Assembly: GCF_001896955.1 (NCBI RefSeq)
Contig: NZ_MKRN01000079.1
Coordinates: 1 to 32,050, forward strand
DNA: 32,050 nt
DNA from: Nitrobacter sp. 62-13
Lineage (GTDB): Bacteria; Pseudomonadota; Alphaproteobacteria; Rhizobiales; Xanthobacteraceae
Direction of reading: 5' to 3'
Position numbers and translations under genes: made by a program. The stretch's first letter is position 1. The number at the start of each line of letters is the position of its first letter. Shown piece after piece: positions 15,987-25,725 of the stretch. Under the pieces are notes generated by a model. It saw only the letters and a program-made list of their open reading frames with translations. It was not told where the DNA came from and ran no database searches.

Positions 15987-18900
15987 TCAAAGAGCCGGTC
16001 GCGCGGTCGACGCCGGCGGCCTTTGCACCAGCGGCTGGCGCGAAACAGGCCTCGGAATCGGCGCAGGCCGGATCTGGATCGGCAACGGCAGACGCCCGAC
16101 CCATGGCAGCGCCGAGGCGCTCGACGCCTGAGACGCCGGACGCCGCGGGACAGCCGACCGCGCCCTCGCGCGAACCCGGCGCGGATCGCGTTTCGGCACG
16201 GGCGCATTGGCGATGGGCGCGTCATCCGTCGCCGACGGTTCAGCGGAAACGTCAGGCTGCGCGGCCGGAAGCGATGCCACCGCCGGCGCGGGGATGCTCA
16301 TCCGGGCTTTTGCGCGCGACCACCGCGGATCGCGCTTCGGCACGGGCGCATTGGCGATGGGCACGTCATCCGTCGCCGATGGCTCAGCCGAAACCTCAGG
16401 CGGTGCAGCCGGAAGCGGCGCAGCCGGAAGCGACGCCGTCACGGGCGGCGGAGCAGCAGGAGGCGGCTTGGGGGGCACCTGCATGCTTTGCTCGATCGAA
16501 TCGAGCCTGCGGGTTTCGCGATCGATCGCCTTGACCGCCAGCCAGGACGACAACGCGGCAACATCAACGCTTGGACTGATCGTGTCGGGAGATCCAGCCG
16601 CAAAGATCTGAATTTCGGGACGATCGTTTGCAGACCCCACCGAGGTTGAAGCAAGGCTGGCGCGAATATCGACTTGATCAGCAGCGATGTCATAACCGCC
16701 GGAGACGATGGCTCGCGCCCCGTCACCCTCCAGAGTCGTTGCGCTGACGCGCAAGCGGCCATCTTTTACGGTGAACGGAATCTGGGCCGATGCGACCGCC
16801 AACGGATTTACCGACAAAGACCGCTCCACGGTCTGCTGCAGTTTGGCCTCGTCCGATGGAGCGCCCTCTCCTGCGCTGATCGCAGCGTCGAACACGTGTG
16901 GATCGAGTCCCGGAATACGCGCCTGGTCGAGCGTGATAAGACCGTTGCCGGACAGCGCTCCCGCCAGCGCGGACGCGCTGCGGGCCTCACTCGCAAGCGT
17001 GACCTGCGCCGAGGCGCGGCCGGCTGGCATCGCCAGCTTGCCGTAATGCAATGCCGGACCGTCGATGTTCCTGAGTTGAACGTCCGCATTCAAGGCAACA
17101 CCATCGGTGGCTTGCCGTATTTCAAGACGCGCGGTGGCATCACCATTGCCGATCTTCCCCTTCATCGCATCGAACGTCAGGGAGTGATCGTCACCTTTGA
17201 GGGTGCCGCTGACAGGCCGTATCTCCACGCCTCCCGGCAATGTAGCGCGCAGCGCCTCGAATGCGAGCTGTCCGCGCCAGCCTTCCGGCAGACCGGCACG
17301 CAGCGGCTCTTTGGTATCGTGTCGCGCGGTGCCGACGACAAATCCAAATGCCGACGCCAGATCGAGCGCGTCCAAGCCGATTTCGCCCTCGACGACGTTT
17401 TCCTTACCGAAGGCCACCGCAACGCGCCCGCGCATGCGAGCACCCGCTGCCGCGCCGTCGAGATCGTGGAAGACCACTTTGCTGTCAGCCAGCGTGATAT
17501 GCGACGACAGGCTGGCGTTCCGGGCGCGGGGGTCGGATGGCTTGAGATCCAGCAGCGGTCCGAGATCAGCCCGGCGGACCGCGAGATTGAGATCAGCCTT
17601 GCGCTCGGATGACCATGGCTCCATCGTTCCTTTGATTTCGGCATCCAGGTCAGTTCCCGACATCTTCGCGTTCAGCCGGATCGGTGCATGCCATGCTCCC
17701 GTCGCCGTCGCTTTCAGGACCGATCCGTCGCCAACTGCAATCACCCGGTCAAGACCGAGCAACGCCGGCAAGGCTCCGCCTCGCCCCCCCGTCAGTTTCG
17801 TCCGGAGCGTGACCTCGTTTCGCGCCAATGCATCAAGGTTGGCCGAGCGCAAATCCGAAAGCGAAGGCGCCGCAACCAGCGACAGCGTGCCTTTCAGTTG
17901 CGGCAGATCGACATGGAGCTTCGCGTTGGCCTCAGCCTTGTCTTCGTCGGCGGGGTTTTTATCGACATTCGCCGTAAGGTGAAGTTGCGCGCCTCCCGCA
18001 GCCGCCGGCATCGCATTGAGGCGCGCCGCGACAGTCGGCGCGACTGGCGCAATCAGGTCGGTTATTTGTGCAATCGACGCCGATGTCGCATTCAGCGCCA
18101 GCTGTCCGGTCGCATTCACGGGGTCGAACGCACCCGACCCTTCTATCAAGAGGCCTCCGGGCGAGCCGATTTTCAATTGCTCCAGCGAGATTGCCGAGTT
18201 TGCATAGCTCAATCTGGCGATGAACGGACGCAATTCCTGCCCCGCCGATATCGCGTTTTCGACGTTCAATGAGAGGTGTCCCTCATCCGGCCATTCGGCT
18301 TGCGGGCCAGCGATCGCGCGGACCAGACTGGTCGTTGCATCGAGATCGAGACGATCCGCTTTGAGTTCAGCATCGAGGCGCGCACCCTTCCCGGCCGTCG
18401 AATTGATAAACGCCAGCCGCCCTTCAACGCTGCCGCCCTCGATATCGGCCCTGAGCTGATCGAACGCAACCTGGCCTGAATCAACGTTCAGATTGCCACG
18501 CAGACGCAACCGCTTTTGGCTTTGACGGACGATTTCGCCGCGACCTTGCAGCCAGGCGACAAACGCATCGGGATCGGCCGACGCAACGTCGAGCGCACCC
18601 TTGAATTGGGCCGATGGCCCGGGCTGTGCGATCTGACCGTCAAGCACCACCTGCGTTGTGCCGGGCGCGCGGAATTCCAGTCGGCTGACGGTCCACGATG
18701 CGGGGTCGCCGCGTAAGTCAATGCCGAAATTTTGTAGCGGACGGCCGCCCAGCATAATTTGGTCGGCACTGATTCCGATGTCGGCGGCCAGCGGAGCTTG
18801 TGGAATTTTCGTCAGAACACCCTGCAGCGCAGATAACGTCGTCGCAGGCGCGTCCTTGCCTAACAGACGATCGGCATCGAGCTGACGTGCAAACAATTCG

Positions 18901-19811
18901 GCGTGAATCCGGGGCGATGCGCCGAAACGAACGTCGCCGACGCCCGCGAGCTTCAGCGCAGTCTCACCCGCACCGTAGCTCGCTTCGACCTGCTCGAGCC
19001 GCGCACCGCTCGGGGCAGCCTTGGCCCTGGCCGACACACGCCACGGCCTTTGAGACGGATCGCCGGAAAAATTCTTGCCGGCGGATTCGGCAGCGCCCGC
19101 CAGAGTTACCGCGCCCTCGAAATGCGGCGTTCGCTCATCGAATGACAAGATTCCGTCCAGATCGATGGATGCAGCGTGCATTCCAGGGTCGATCGTGACA
19201 TGCACACGGCTGGCCTCGCCATCGCTCACCGGCCCGGACGATACCCGAAATGGATAGCGCGTGCCTGACAGCACGAAATTGCCGTCGCCGCGAACGGCTG
19301 CTCCGGCTCGGACATCGCCGCTGAAAGCGATGTCGCTCAATTCAAGCGTGGTGCGGCTGGCCGCATCATGAAGCGCCACGCGGCCCGTGAGGTTCAACCG
19401 GTCGATGGAAACCGAACCGGGATTGAACGATTGTGACGACAGAGGCCAATCGATCCGCCCGCCAGTATCGAGGCCGAGGTCAAGCCCTACGTCGTTGATC
19501 GTCAGTTCGGTCGCGCGCCATTCTCCCCGCATCAGCGAACCCAGGCTGAATTCGACACCGAGATTGCCGGCGCGCACCTTGCCCGGATCATTCGGCCCTC
19601 CGACCACCACCGAACGAAGCTGCAACGACGGCGACGGGAGCAGCCGGACGTCAAGCCCACCCTCGATTCGAACAGGCGCGCCGATCACGCGCGCCGCCTG
19701 CGCCTCGAATTGAGGCCGAAAGCGGTTCCAGTCGATCAAATACGGCCCGATCAGCGCGGCGACGAGCGCGACGATGAATGCAATCGCCAGGCCGAGCAGC
19801 GTAGTCTGCAC
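15987..19811 (-). CDS. AsmA family protein with disordered repeat tail
   Basis: A large (1274-residue) envelope protein. An N-terminal hydrophobic anchor (LLGLAIAFIVALVAALIGPYLIDW, residues 5-28) is followed by the AsmA start NRFRPQFEAQAARVIGAPVRIEGG and SLQLRSVVVGG. A long beta-rich body extends to about residue 1110 with AsmA C-terminal-like segments (KPLRAGLPEGWRGQLAF-type, then GNGLITLDQARIPGLD). AsmA-like proteins are bridge-type, membrane-anchored periplasmic proteins linked to outer-membrane lipid homeostasis; the specific role here is inferred. The last ~160 residues are Pro/Ala-rich and contain a duplicated ~48-residue unit. The start is GTG at 19811 with a strong ribosome site (GGGGGAG, 5 bases away). 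Single gene, convergent with RHH copy 2. Confidence 0.88.
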   Translation of the reverse strand: MQTTLLGLAIAFIVALVAALIGPYLIDWNRFRPQFEAQAARVIGAPVRIEGGLDVRLLPSPSLQLRSVVVGGPNDPGKVRAGNLGVEFSLGSLMRGEWRATELTINDVGLDLGLDTGGRIDWPLSSQSFNPGSVSIDRLNLTGRVALHDAASRTTLELSDIAFSGDVRAGAAVRGDGNFVLSGTRYPFRVSSGPVSDGEASRVHVTIDPGMHAASIDLDGILSFDERTPHFEGAVTLAGAAESAGKNFSGDPSQRPWRVSARAKAAPSGARLEQVEASYGAGETALKLAGVGDVRFGASPRIHAELFARQLDADRLLGKDAPATTLSALQGVLTKIPQAPLAADIGISADQIMLGGRPLQNFGIDLRGDPASWTVSRLEFRAPGTTQVVLDGQIAQPGPSAQFKGALDVASADPDAFVAWLQGRGEIVRQSQKRLRLRGNLNVDSGQVAFDQLRADIEGGSVEGRLAFINSTAGKGARLDAELKADRLDLDATTSLVRAIAGPQAEWPDEGHLSLNVENAISAGQELRPFIARLSYANSAISLEQLKIGSPGGLLIEGSGAFDPVNATGQLALNATSASIAQITDLIAPVAPTVAARLNAMPAAAGGAQLHLTANVDKNPADEDKAEANAKLHVDLPQLKGTLSLVAAPSLSDLRSANLDALARNEVTLRTKLTGGRGGALPALLGLDRVIAVGDGSVLKATATGAWHAPIRLNAKMSGTDLDAEIKGTMEPWSSERKADLNLAVRRADLGPLLDLKPSDPRARNASLSSHITLADSKVVFHDLDGAAAGARMRGRVAVAFGKENVVEGEIGLDALDLASAFGFVVGTARHDTKEPLRAGLPEGWRGQLAFEALRATLPGGVEIRPVSGTLKGDDHSLTFDAMKGKIGNGDATARLEIRQATDGVALNADVQLRNIDGPALHYGKLAMPAGRASAQVTLASEARSASALAGALSGNGLITLDQARIPGLDPHVFDAAISAGEGAPSDEAKLQQTVERSLSVNPLAVASAQIPFTVKDGRLRVSATTLEGDGARAIVSGGYDIAADQVDIRASLASTSVGSANDRPEIQIFAAGSPDTISPSVDVAALSSWLAVKAIDRETRRLDSIEQSMQVPPKPPPAAPPPVTASLPAAPLPAAPPEVSAEPSATDDVPIANAPVPKRDPRWSRAKARMSIPAPAVASLPAAQPDVSAEPSATDDAPIANAPVPKRDPRRVRARARSAVPRRPASQASSASALPWVGRLPLPIQIRPAPIPRPVSRQPLVQRPPASTARPAL
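16181..16278 (-). repeat. Tail repeat, second unit (AsmA-type gene)
   Basis: Encodes the second copy of the duplicated tail unit (DVSAEPSATDDAPIANAPVP and KRDPRRVRA, about residues 1179-1211). It is offset by 144 bases, exactly 48 codons, from the first unit at 16325. DNA identity is high, so the duplication is recent or under conversion. Confidence 0.85.
16325..16422 (-). repeat. Tail repeat, first unit (AsmA-type gene)
   Basis: Encodes EVSAEPSATDDVPIANAPVP and KRDPRWSRAKA (about residues 1131-1163), the N-terminal partner of the unit at 16181. On the plus strand both units share CACGGGCGCATTGGCGATGG and surrounding sequence. Confidence 0.85.
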
Positions 19812-20065
19812 GGTGTCTCCCCCTGAAACGTTCCGGCAAAATCAAATTCCGCTTCCGTCGCGACTGCGGACGCGTGCCAGAGGCCCAAGACTGCCGTATC
19901 GATCCCAAGCCTGCAAGACCGAGCCAAAACGAGCCGATCAACATCGTATAATATGGCTAACTGTGGCGAAGTAGCAGCGACGATCGGGTCGGTTCCCGCA
20001 GCGACCCGGGACTTCACATCGCGCCAACGGAAGAAGAAGTGATCCGACAAAAGCAGGAAACGAGA

Positions 20066-20581
20066 ATGAAGGGCACGCCAGCCACTGCCATAGACCGCCC
20101 GTCGCAACTGTTTCAGTCATCCATCATGCGGATCGAGCCGCAATGGATCGACTACAATGGCCATCTCAACATGGCCTACTACAATGTCCTGTTCGACCGG
20201 GCGCTCGACGAGTTCTGGGCGGAGCTTGGACTGGGGCCCGATTACATGGAAACGCGCAATGGCTCGACCTTCACCGCCGAGTGTCACGTGCGCTATCTGC
20301 GAGAAATTCATCTGGACGACCCGGTGCGGGTGTCCGTTCTGCTGATTGCTGCCGACGACAAGCGTCTGCACATCTTCGAGGAACTGCGGCATGCGAGCGA
20401 AGGATGGCTGTCGGCGACGTCCGAAAACATGACCCTTCACGTCGATATGGCCGCTCGCAAGGTCGCGCCGTTTCCGCCTGATATTCGTGCGCGCATTAAG
20501 ACCGTCGCTGATGCTCACGAACCGGTCGCACGTCCCGAGGGCATCGGCCGGCAAATCGCGATGCCCTCGCGGTCCCGTTAG
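20066..20581 (+). CDS. Hotdog-fold acyl-CoA thioesterase family protein
   Basis: A 171-residue single hotdog-domain protein. The 4HBT-type helix and active-site region WIDYNGHLNMAYYNVLFDRA holds the conserved Asp/Asn-Gly-His, followed by FTAECHVRYLREIHLDDPV and LHIFEELRHASEGWLSAT. The substrate is not evident; relatives act on short- to medium-chain acyl-CoA or carnitine/betaine-type CoA esters. I start it at ATG 20066 (MKGTPATAIDRPS) because AGGA lies 7 bases upstream, rather than at the track's GTG 20039. A perfect TATAAT at 19947-19952 could serve it, but no -35 box is clear. It converges on DUF1328 with six bases between the stops. Confidence 0.85.
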   Translation: MKGTPATAIDRPSQLFQSSIMRIEPQWIDYNGHLNMAYYNVLFDRALDEFWAELGLGPDYMETRNGSTFTAECHVRYLREIHLDDPVRVSVLLIAADDKRLHIFEELRHASEGWLSATSENMTLHVDMAARKVAPFPPDIRARIKTVADAHEPVARPEGIGRQIAMPSRSR

Positions 20582-20587
20582 CTATCG

Positions 20588-20764
20588 CTACACGCCGGTG
20601 CGACGGCCCCGCAAGAGTCCGACCACCGCAGAAACCACAAACAGGATCAAAGCTATGAAAAAAATGATCTTGGCGATTTCTATTGATGCACCCGCAATAC
20701 CGCCGAAGCCGAGAATACCGGCAATCAGCGCGATAATCAGAAATGTCACGACCCAGCTCAACAT
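20588..20764 (-). CDS. DUF1328 family small membrane protein
   Basis: A 58-residue protein, [20 protein letters not shown] followed by [20 protein letters not shown] and a basic C-terminus (LLRGRRTGV). It has two hydrophobic segments and the [14 protein letters not shown] loop typical of DUF1328 (YtjA-type). The function is unknown; such genes are often stress-induced in alphaproteobacteria (family knowledge, recalled). The track merges it into a 257-residue ORF (20588-21361). The true start is the ATG at 20764, with GGAG eight bases upstream. An EcfG-like promoter lies about 42 bases upstream. Confidence 0.88.
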   Translation of the reverse strand: MLSWVVTFLIIALIAGILGFGGIAGASIEIAKIIFFIALILFVVSAVVGLLRGRRTGV

Positions 20765-20805
20765 GACTTGATCTCCGTGCTTTCGGCGCCCGCGCCTGAG
20801 AAAAC

Positions 20806-20830
20806 AATCCGCCCCCGAAACAATAGTTCC
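20806..20830 (-). promoter_or_regulatory. Candidate EcfG-type general stress promoter of DUF1328
   Basis: Minus strand: GGAAC (20830-20826), 16 bases, then GATT (20809-20806). The alphaproteobacterial EcfG consensus is GGAAC-N16/17-CGTT, so the -35 element and the TT of the -10 match while CG is replaced by GA. The position fits the DUF1328 ATG at 20764. Confidence 0.42.
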
Positions 20831-21008
20831 CCGTGGCGGGATGGAGGTTTTTACGGAACAAAACGGCGATGGCCGGCACAGAATCGCGGGATGCACTCGG
20901 CGGAAAACCGATGCAAACACGTCATCGTCCCTATATATCCACGCAATCCTGCTAAGAAGGCTCCCTTTCGCCGCCCCGCGGTGCCATCGTGGGGAGAAGA
21001 CGATTCGC

Positions 21009-23456
21009 ATGACCGAGCCGAACAGACAGATCCATCGCGACGTTCCAGAGCACCGGCCTGCCGCCGGCGGCATCGCTGCGCGTGCGCGCGCCGCCGCAAC
21101 GCCGCAGTATCTCGCCGGACTCAATCCGGAACAGCGCGACGCAGTGGAAACGCTGGACGGCCCGGTCCTGGTGCTGGCCGGCGCAGGCACCGGCAAGACC
21201 CGCGTGCTGACGACCCGCATCGCGCACATCCTCAGCCAGGGCCGTGCCCGCCCCGGCGAAATCCTCTCCGTGACATTCACCAATAAGGCCGCGCGCGAGA
21301 TGAAGCAGCGGCTCGGCCAGATGCTCGGGCAAGCCGTGGAAGGCATGCCGTGGCTCGGCACCTTTCATTCCATCGGCGGGAGAATTCTGCGCACACACGC
21401 CGAGCTTGTGCAGCTCAAATCCGATTTTACCATCCTCGATGTCGACGACCAGATTCGCCTGCTCAAACAGCTTCTGCAAGCCGACAACGTGGACGACAAG
21501 CGCTGGCCGGCGCGGATGCTCGCGGGATTGATCGACGGCTGGAAGAATCGCGGCCTGACGCCGGCGCAGGTGCCCTCAGGCGAAGCGGCCGTGTTCGGCA
21601 ACGGTCGCGGCGGCAAACTTTATGCCGCCTACCAGGCGCGATTGAAAATCCTCAATGCCGCGGATTTCGGCGACCTGCTGCTGGAGAACATCCGCCTGTT
21701 CCGCGAGCATCCGGACGTGCTGCGGCAATACCAGAACCGCTTCAAATTCATTCTCGTCGACGAGTATCAGGACACCAACGTCGCACAATATCTGTGGCTG
21801 CGGCTGCTGTCGCAGGCGCCGACACGCACTCCACTTCCCTCTCCCCTTGCGGGAGAGGGAACGTCAGCACCGGTCGAGACTCTGAGACAGAAAAACATCT
21901 GCTGCGTCGGTGACGACGACCAGTCGATCTACGGCTGGCGCGGCGCCGAAGTGGACAACATCCTGCGCTTCGAGCATGATTTTCCGGGCGCCAAGGTGAT
22001 CCGCCTGGAGCGCAACTACCGCTCCACCGGCCATATCCTCGCCGCCGCCTCGCATCTGATCGCACATAACGAGGGCCGGCTCGGCAAGACGCTACGCACC
22101 GAGGACGTCGACGGCGAAAAGGTCACCGTCACCGGCTCCTGGGACTCCGAAGAGGAAGCCCGCGCCATCGGCGAGGAGATTGAACAGCTTCAACGTGCCG
22201 GGGAAAAGCTGAACGAGATCGCGATTCTGGTGCGCGCCTCGTTCCAGATGCGCGAATTCGAAGACCGCTTTGTCACGCTCGGGCTGCCCTATCGTGTCAT
22301 CGGCGGTCCGCGCTTCTACGAGCGCGCCGAAATCCGCGACGCGCTCGCCTATCTGCGCCTCATCAACTCGGCGGCCGACGATCTCGCCTTCGAGCGCATC
22401 GTCAACGTGCCCAAACGCGGCCTGGGCGAGGCCACGGTGCAGATGCTGCACGAGATTGCCCGCAAGCGGCGGATACCGCTCAGCGAGGCCGCGCGCGCCG
22501 TCGTCGACACCGACGAGATGAAGCCGAAAGCGCGCGGCTCGCTGCGCGCCCTGCTTGACTGCTTCGATCGTTGGCGCGCACAGCGCGAGACCCTGCCACA
22601 CACGGAGTTGGCCGAGATCGTGCTCGACGAGAGCGGTTACACCGAGATGTGGCAGAAAGACCGTTCGGCCGACGCCGCCGGCCGGCTCGAGAATCTCAAA
22701 GAACTTGTGCGCTCGATGGAGGAGTTCGAGAACCTGCAAGGTTTTCTCGAACACATCTCGCTGGTGATGGACCGCGATGGCGGCGCGGACGAGGATGCGG
22801 TTTCGGTCATGACTCTGCATTCCGCCAAGGGACTGGAATTCGACAACGTCTTTTTGCCCGGCTGGGAAGAAGGACTGTTTCCGCATCAGCGCGCGCTGGA
22901 CGAACAGGGACGCGCCGGGCTCGAGGAAGAACGCCGCCTCGCCCATGTCGGCCTGACGCGGGCGCGCCGTCGCGCGAAACTCTACTTCGCCACCAACCGG
23001 CGCATTCACGGCTCATGGTCGACGACGATCCCATCCCGCTTTCTCGACGAACTGCCCGCGCAAAATGTCGAGATCACGGAATCGAAGGGCGGCTCGGGCT
23101 GGGGCGGAACGGGCGGCTACGGTCCGTCCCGCTTCGACAACATGGAATCCTTCGGCTCGAGTTATTCGACGCCAGGCTGGCAGCGCGCGCAGGCCAATCG
23201 CAGCCGCGGCGGTTTCAACGAGGCCGGCGCGGCATATGCAGGCCGGTCGAATTCGAAGCGCGCGCCGATGACCATCGAAGGCGAGCTGGTCGCCAAATCC
23301 ACCGGCACGGCGTCCGCCTTTTCAACGGGTGATAGGGTCTTTCACCAGAAGTTCGGCTACGGCAAGGTAACGCGGATCGACGGCAACAAGCTGACCATCG
23401 CCTTCGACAAAGCCGGCGAGAAAAAGGTGGTCGATAGTTTCGTCGAGCGCGTGTAG
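21009..23456 (+). CDS. ATP-dependent DNA helicase, UvrD/PcrA/Rep family (SF1A)
   Basis: 3'-5' DNA helicase for repair or replication restart. The 815-residue protein has motif Q/I ([20 protein letters not shown], then [11 protein letters not shown]), Ia ([15 protein letters not shown]), II ([10 protein letters not shown]), III ([18 protein letters not shown]), IV ([14 protein letters not shown]), V ([21 protein letters not shown]) and VI ([21 protein letters not shown]). The C-terminal region ends with the PcrA/UvrD-type motif [20 protein letters not shown] start at ATG 21009 ([15 protein letters not shown]); the track's 20841 start adds an implausible N-terminus. Between motifs II and III (residues about 272-294) there is a ~23-residue insertion, [13 protein letters not shown] onward, encoded by a palindromic repeat. 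Could be named pcrA or uvrD2. Confidence 0.93.
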   Translation: MTEPNRQIHRDVPEHRPAAGGIAARARAAATPQYLAGLNPEQRDAVETLDGPVLVLAGAGTGKTRVLTTRIAHILSQGRARPGEILSVTFTNKAAREMKQRLGQMLGQAVEGMPWLGTFHSIGGRILRTHAELVQLKSDFTILDVDDQIRLLKQLLQADNVDDKRWPARMLAGLIDGWKNRGLTPAQVPSGEAAVFGNGRGGKLYAAYQARLKILNAADFGDLLLENIRLFREHPDVLRQYQNRFKFILVDEYQDTNVAQYLWLRLLSQAPTRTPLPSPLAGEGTSAPVETLRQKNICCVGDDDQSIYGWRGAEVDNILRFEHDFPGAKVIRLERNYRSTGHILAAASHLIAHNEGRLGKTLRTEDVDGEKVTVTGSWDSEEEARAIGEEIEQLQRAGEKLNEIAILVRASFQMREFEDRFVTLGLPYRVIGGPRFYERAEIRDALAYLRLINSAADDLAFERIVNVPKRGLGEATVQMLHEIARKRRIPLSEAARAVVDTDEMKPKARGSLRALLDCFDRWRAQRETLPHTELAEIVLDESGYTEMWQKDRSADAAGRLENLKELVRSMEEFENLQGFLEHISLVMDRDGGADEDAVSVMTLHSAKGLEFDNVFLPGWEEGLFPHQRALDEQGRAGLEEERRLAHVGLTRARRRAKLYFATNRRIHGSWSTTIPSRFLDELPAQNVEITESKGGSGWGGTGGYGPSRFDNMESFGSSYSTPGWQRAQANRSRGGFNEAGAAYAGRSNSKRAPMTIEGELVAKSTGTASAFSTGDRVFHQKFGYGKVTRIDGNKLTIAFDKAGEKKVVDSFVERV
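21835..21861. repeat. Palindromic repeat inserted in the helicase gene
   Basis: TTCCCTCTCCC / GGGAGAGGGAA, an 11-bp perfect stem with a 5-base loop (CTTGC), lies in frame within the helicase coding sequence. It is translated as LPSPLAGEG. The same motif is, to my knowledge, a dispersed palindromic repeat in this bacterial family, normally intergenic. Confidence 0.85.
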
Positions 23457-23569
23457 CCGATTGCGAAACAACACGCGTGTTCCTATCTCTTGACCCGGAC
23501 TGTCATCCCGCCGCCAGCCGGTGTCGCTAATCCCATTTCTGCTTTTCATTCACAGCGTATCAAACCTGC

Positions 23570-24490
23570 ATGTCACCCATTATTTCCGTTTCCGGTTTGT
23601 CGAAGGTTTATGCATCCGGCTTCACGGCGCTGAAGACGATCAATCTCGACATCAACCGGGGCGAGATTTTCGCGCTGCTGGGTCCGAACGGCGCCGGCAA
23701 GACGACACTCATCAGCATCATCTGCGGCATCACGAACCCCTCCATCGGACAGATCCTGGTGGACGGCCACGACATCCAGCGCGACTATCGGGCGACCCGC
23801 TCGCTGATCGGTCTCGTGCCGCAGGAACTGCATACCGACGCGTTCGAAACTGTCTGGGCCACCGTCAGTTTCAGCCGCGGGTTGTTCGGCAAGCCCAAGA
23901 ACCCGGCTCATATCGAGAAGGTTTTGAAAGACCTGTCGTTGTGGGACAAGAAGGACAACAAGATCGTCACGCTGTCCGGCGGCATGAAGCGGCGCGTGAT
24001 GATCGCGAAAGCATTGTCACATGAGCCGCAAATCCTGTTTCTCGACGAGCCGACCGCAGGCGTCGATGTCGAGTTGCGCAAGGCCATGTGGGATGTGGTG
24101 CGGACGCTGCGAGCGTCCGGTGTCACGATCATTCTGACGACGCATTACATCGAAGAGGCCGAGGAGATGGCCGACCGTGTCGGCGTCATCAACAGGGGCG
24201 AGATCATCCTGGTCGAGGAAAAGACAGCACTGATGCAGAAGCTCGGCAAGAAGCGGCTGAAGCTGCACCTGCAAGGCAAGGTCGATGCCCTACCCTCGTC
24301 ACTGGCCGCCTACAATCTCGATCTGGCCGAAAGCGGCAAAGAGTTGATCTACACCTACGACACCCGGAGCGAACATACCGGCATCACCAGCCTGCTGGGC
24401 GATCTTCGAGCCGCCGGCATCCGGTTTTCCGATCTCGACACCACCCAGAGCTCGCTGGAAGAGATCTTCGTCAGCCTGGTGAGGGCCTGA
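23570..24490 (+). CDS. ABC transporter ATP-binding subunit (ABC-2 export type)
   Basis: A 306-residue nucleotide-binding protein: Walker [13 protein letters not shown]-loop LVPQELH, signature [15 protein letters not shown], Walker [14 protein letters not shown]-loop and switch His [14 protein letters not shown]. The C-terminal ~70 residues form the extension seen in the YadG-like/DrrA-like exporters. The permease follows one base later. The transported substrate is not predictable from sequence. The start ATG at 23570 has no strong ribosome site. It lies 113 bp downstream of the helicase stop. Confidence 0.93.
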   Translation: MSPIISVSGLSKVYASGFTALKTINLDINRGEIFALLGPNGAGKTTLISIICGITNPSIGQILVDGHDIQRDYRATRSLIGLVPQELHTDAFETVWATVSFSRGLFGKPKNPAHIEKVLKDLSLWDKKDNKIVTLSGGMKRRVMIAKALSHEPQILFLDEPTAGVDVELRKAMWDVVRTLRASGVTIILTTHYIEEAEEMADRVGVINRGEIILVEEKTALMQKLGKKRLKLHLQGKVDALPSSLAAYNLDLAESGKELIYTYDTRSEHTGITSLLGDLRAAGIRFSDLDTTQSSLEEIFVSLVRA

Positions 24491-24491
24491 C

Positions 24492-25253
24492 ATGAACCTC
24501 GGGGCTGTGAAAGCAATCTACCGGTTCGAAATGGCACGGACCTGGCGTACGCTGCTGCAAAGCATCGTGTCTCCCGTGGTGTCGACATCGCTCTATTTTG
24601 TGGTATTCGGCGCGGCGATCGGCTCGCGCATCACCCAGGTCGAGGGCGTCAGCTATGGCACCTTCATCGTGCCGGGGCTGGTGATGCTGTCGGTCCTGAC
24701 GCAAAGCATCACCAATGCGTCGTTCGGCATCTACTTCCCGAAATTTATCGGCACCATTTACGAAATATTGTCGGCGCCGGTATCCTATTTCGAAATCGTG
24801 CTGGGCTATGTCGGGGCGGCCGCGACCAAGTCGATCATCCTCGGCCTGATTATTCTGGCGACAGCAGGCCTGTTCGTGCCGCTGCACATCCATCATCCGG
24901 TTTGGATGCTGACGTTCCTGGTCCTGACCTCCGTGACCTTCAGCCTGTTCGGCTTCATCATCGGCATCTGGGCCGACGGTTTCGAGAAGCTGCAGATGAT
25001 TCCAATGTTGATCATCACGCCGCTGACATTCCTCGGCGGCAGCTTCTATTCAATCAGCATGCTGCCACCGAACTGGCAGACGGTCGCGCTGTTCAATCCG
25101 GTGGTTTATCTCATCAGCGGCTTCCGCTGGAGCTTTTACGAAATCGCCGACGTCAGCCTGTCCGTGAGCATGGGCATGACGGTCAGTTTTCTCGTGATCT
25201 GCATGACGGTCGTGTGGTGGATCTTCAGGACCGGCTATCGGCTGAAAAGCTGA
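24492..25253 (+). CDS. ABC-2 type permease subunit
   Basis: A 253-residue integral membrane protein with about six hydrophobic segments. Visible ones include [99 protein letters not shown] and [15 protein letters not shown]. The [15 protein letters not shown] stretch and the [16 protein letters not shown] segment resemble YadH/ABC-2 permeases. It starts one base after the ATPase stop, so the two form a two-component exporter transcribed together. Confidence 0.92.
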   Translation: MNLGAVKAIYRFEMARTWRTLLQSIVSPVVSTSLYFVVFGAAIGSRITQVEGVSYGTFIVPGLVMLSVLTQSITNASFGIYFPKFIGTIYEILSAPVSYFEIVLGYVGAAATKSIILGLIILATAGLFVPLHIHHPVWMLTFLVLTSVTFSLFGFIIGIWADGFEKLQMIPMLIITPLTFLGGSFYSISMLPPNWQTVALFNPVVYLISGFRWSFYEIADVSLSVSMGMTVSFLVICMTVVWWIFRTGYRLKS

Positions 25254-25274
25254 GCCTGCTATGCGGATTCACAA

Positions 25275-25312
25275 AAGACCGCGGCCCGGTTTGCCCCGGA
25301 CCGCGTCTTATT
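25275..25312. terminator. Bidirectional Rho-independent terminator
   Basis: AAGAC-(C)-GCGG-C-CCGG / CCGG-A-CCGC-GTCTT forms a long stem with a short TTTGCC-type loop. It is followed by TTATT on the plus strand, and by TCTTTTG when read on the minus strand. It lies between the converging stops of the ABC permease (25253) and the glycine-zipper gene (25327), so it can end both. Confidence 0.8.
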
Positions 25313-25326
25313 CTCAAAAAATACTC

Positions 25327-25665
25327 TTATCGATAGCAGTGGAAATGGCCGTGGCGCCAATAGCCGCGGCACCGATGCCCACGACGCGGCCCGCGATCCG
25401 GTATGCCAAGCACGCCCTTGACACCGCCAACCGCGCCACCGACGCCGGCGCCGATCGCACCACCGATCGCACCGCCAACCGGACCAGCCGCACGATTGCC
25501 TTCACGCGCACCCTGGTTCGCACCACGCTCCATGCCTCCAAAGACGCCTTGCGCGTGCGCCAGATGTGGAATGGAAAAAAGGGCCAGAGCGGCTGCTGCG
25601 GCTGCCGCCGCGAACTGAAGGCGGATTGAAGCTGTCGTCGGCAATGCTGCGGTTCTGGTCTTCAT
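25327..25665 (-). CDS. Exported glycine-zipper protein (hypothetical)
   Basis: A 112-residue protein. The N-terminal signal peptide has an Ala-rich core (FAAAAAAAALALFSIPHLAHA) with a probable cleavage site AHA|QG near residue 38. The mature part has a glycine-zipper segment, GPVGGAIGGAIGAGVGGAVGG, which is typical of membrane-associating or oligomerising helices. The C-terminus is Arg/His/Cys-rich (HRCRGYWRHGHFHCYR). The start is ATG 25665 (MKTRTAALPT), not the track's 25743, because AGAGGA sits five bases upstream. A near-perfect EcfG promoter lies upstream, pointing to stress induction. The molecular function is unknown. Confidence 0.82.
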   Translation of the reverse strand: MKTRTAALPTTASIRLQFAAAAAAAALALFSIPHLAHAQGVFGGMERGANQGAREGNRAAGPVGGAIGGAIGAGVGGAVGGVKGVLGIPDRGPRRGHRCRGYWRHGHFHCYR

Positions 25666-25725
25666 GTGTATCCTCTGCTGGCTCGGCCGCGAACGGGCCA
25701 TGATCGAATGGATTGACGCCGTCAT

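Noticed and set aside
19947-19952. TATAAT upstream of the thioesterase
   Set aside because: Perfect -10-like hexamer but no recognisable -35 at 16-18 bases on the plus strand; mentioned in the gene entry only.
22092-23009. 305-residue minus-strand ORF opposite the helicase
   Set aside because: Shadow of the UvrD/PcrA gene with all helicase motifs on the plus strand.
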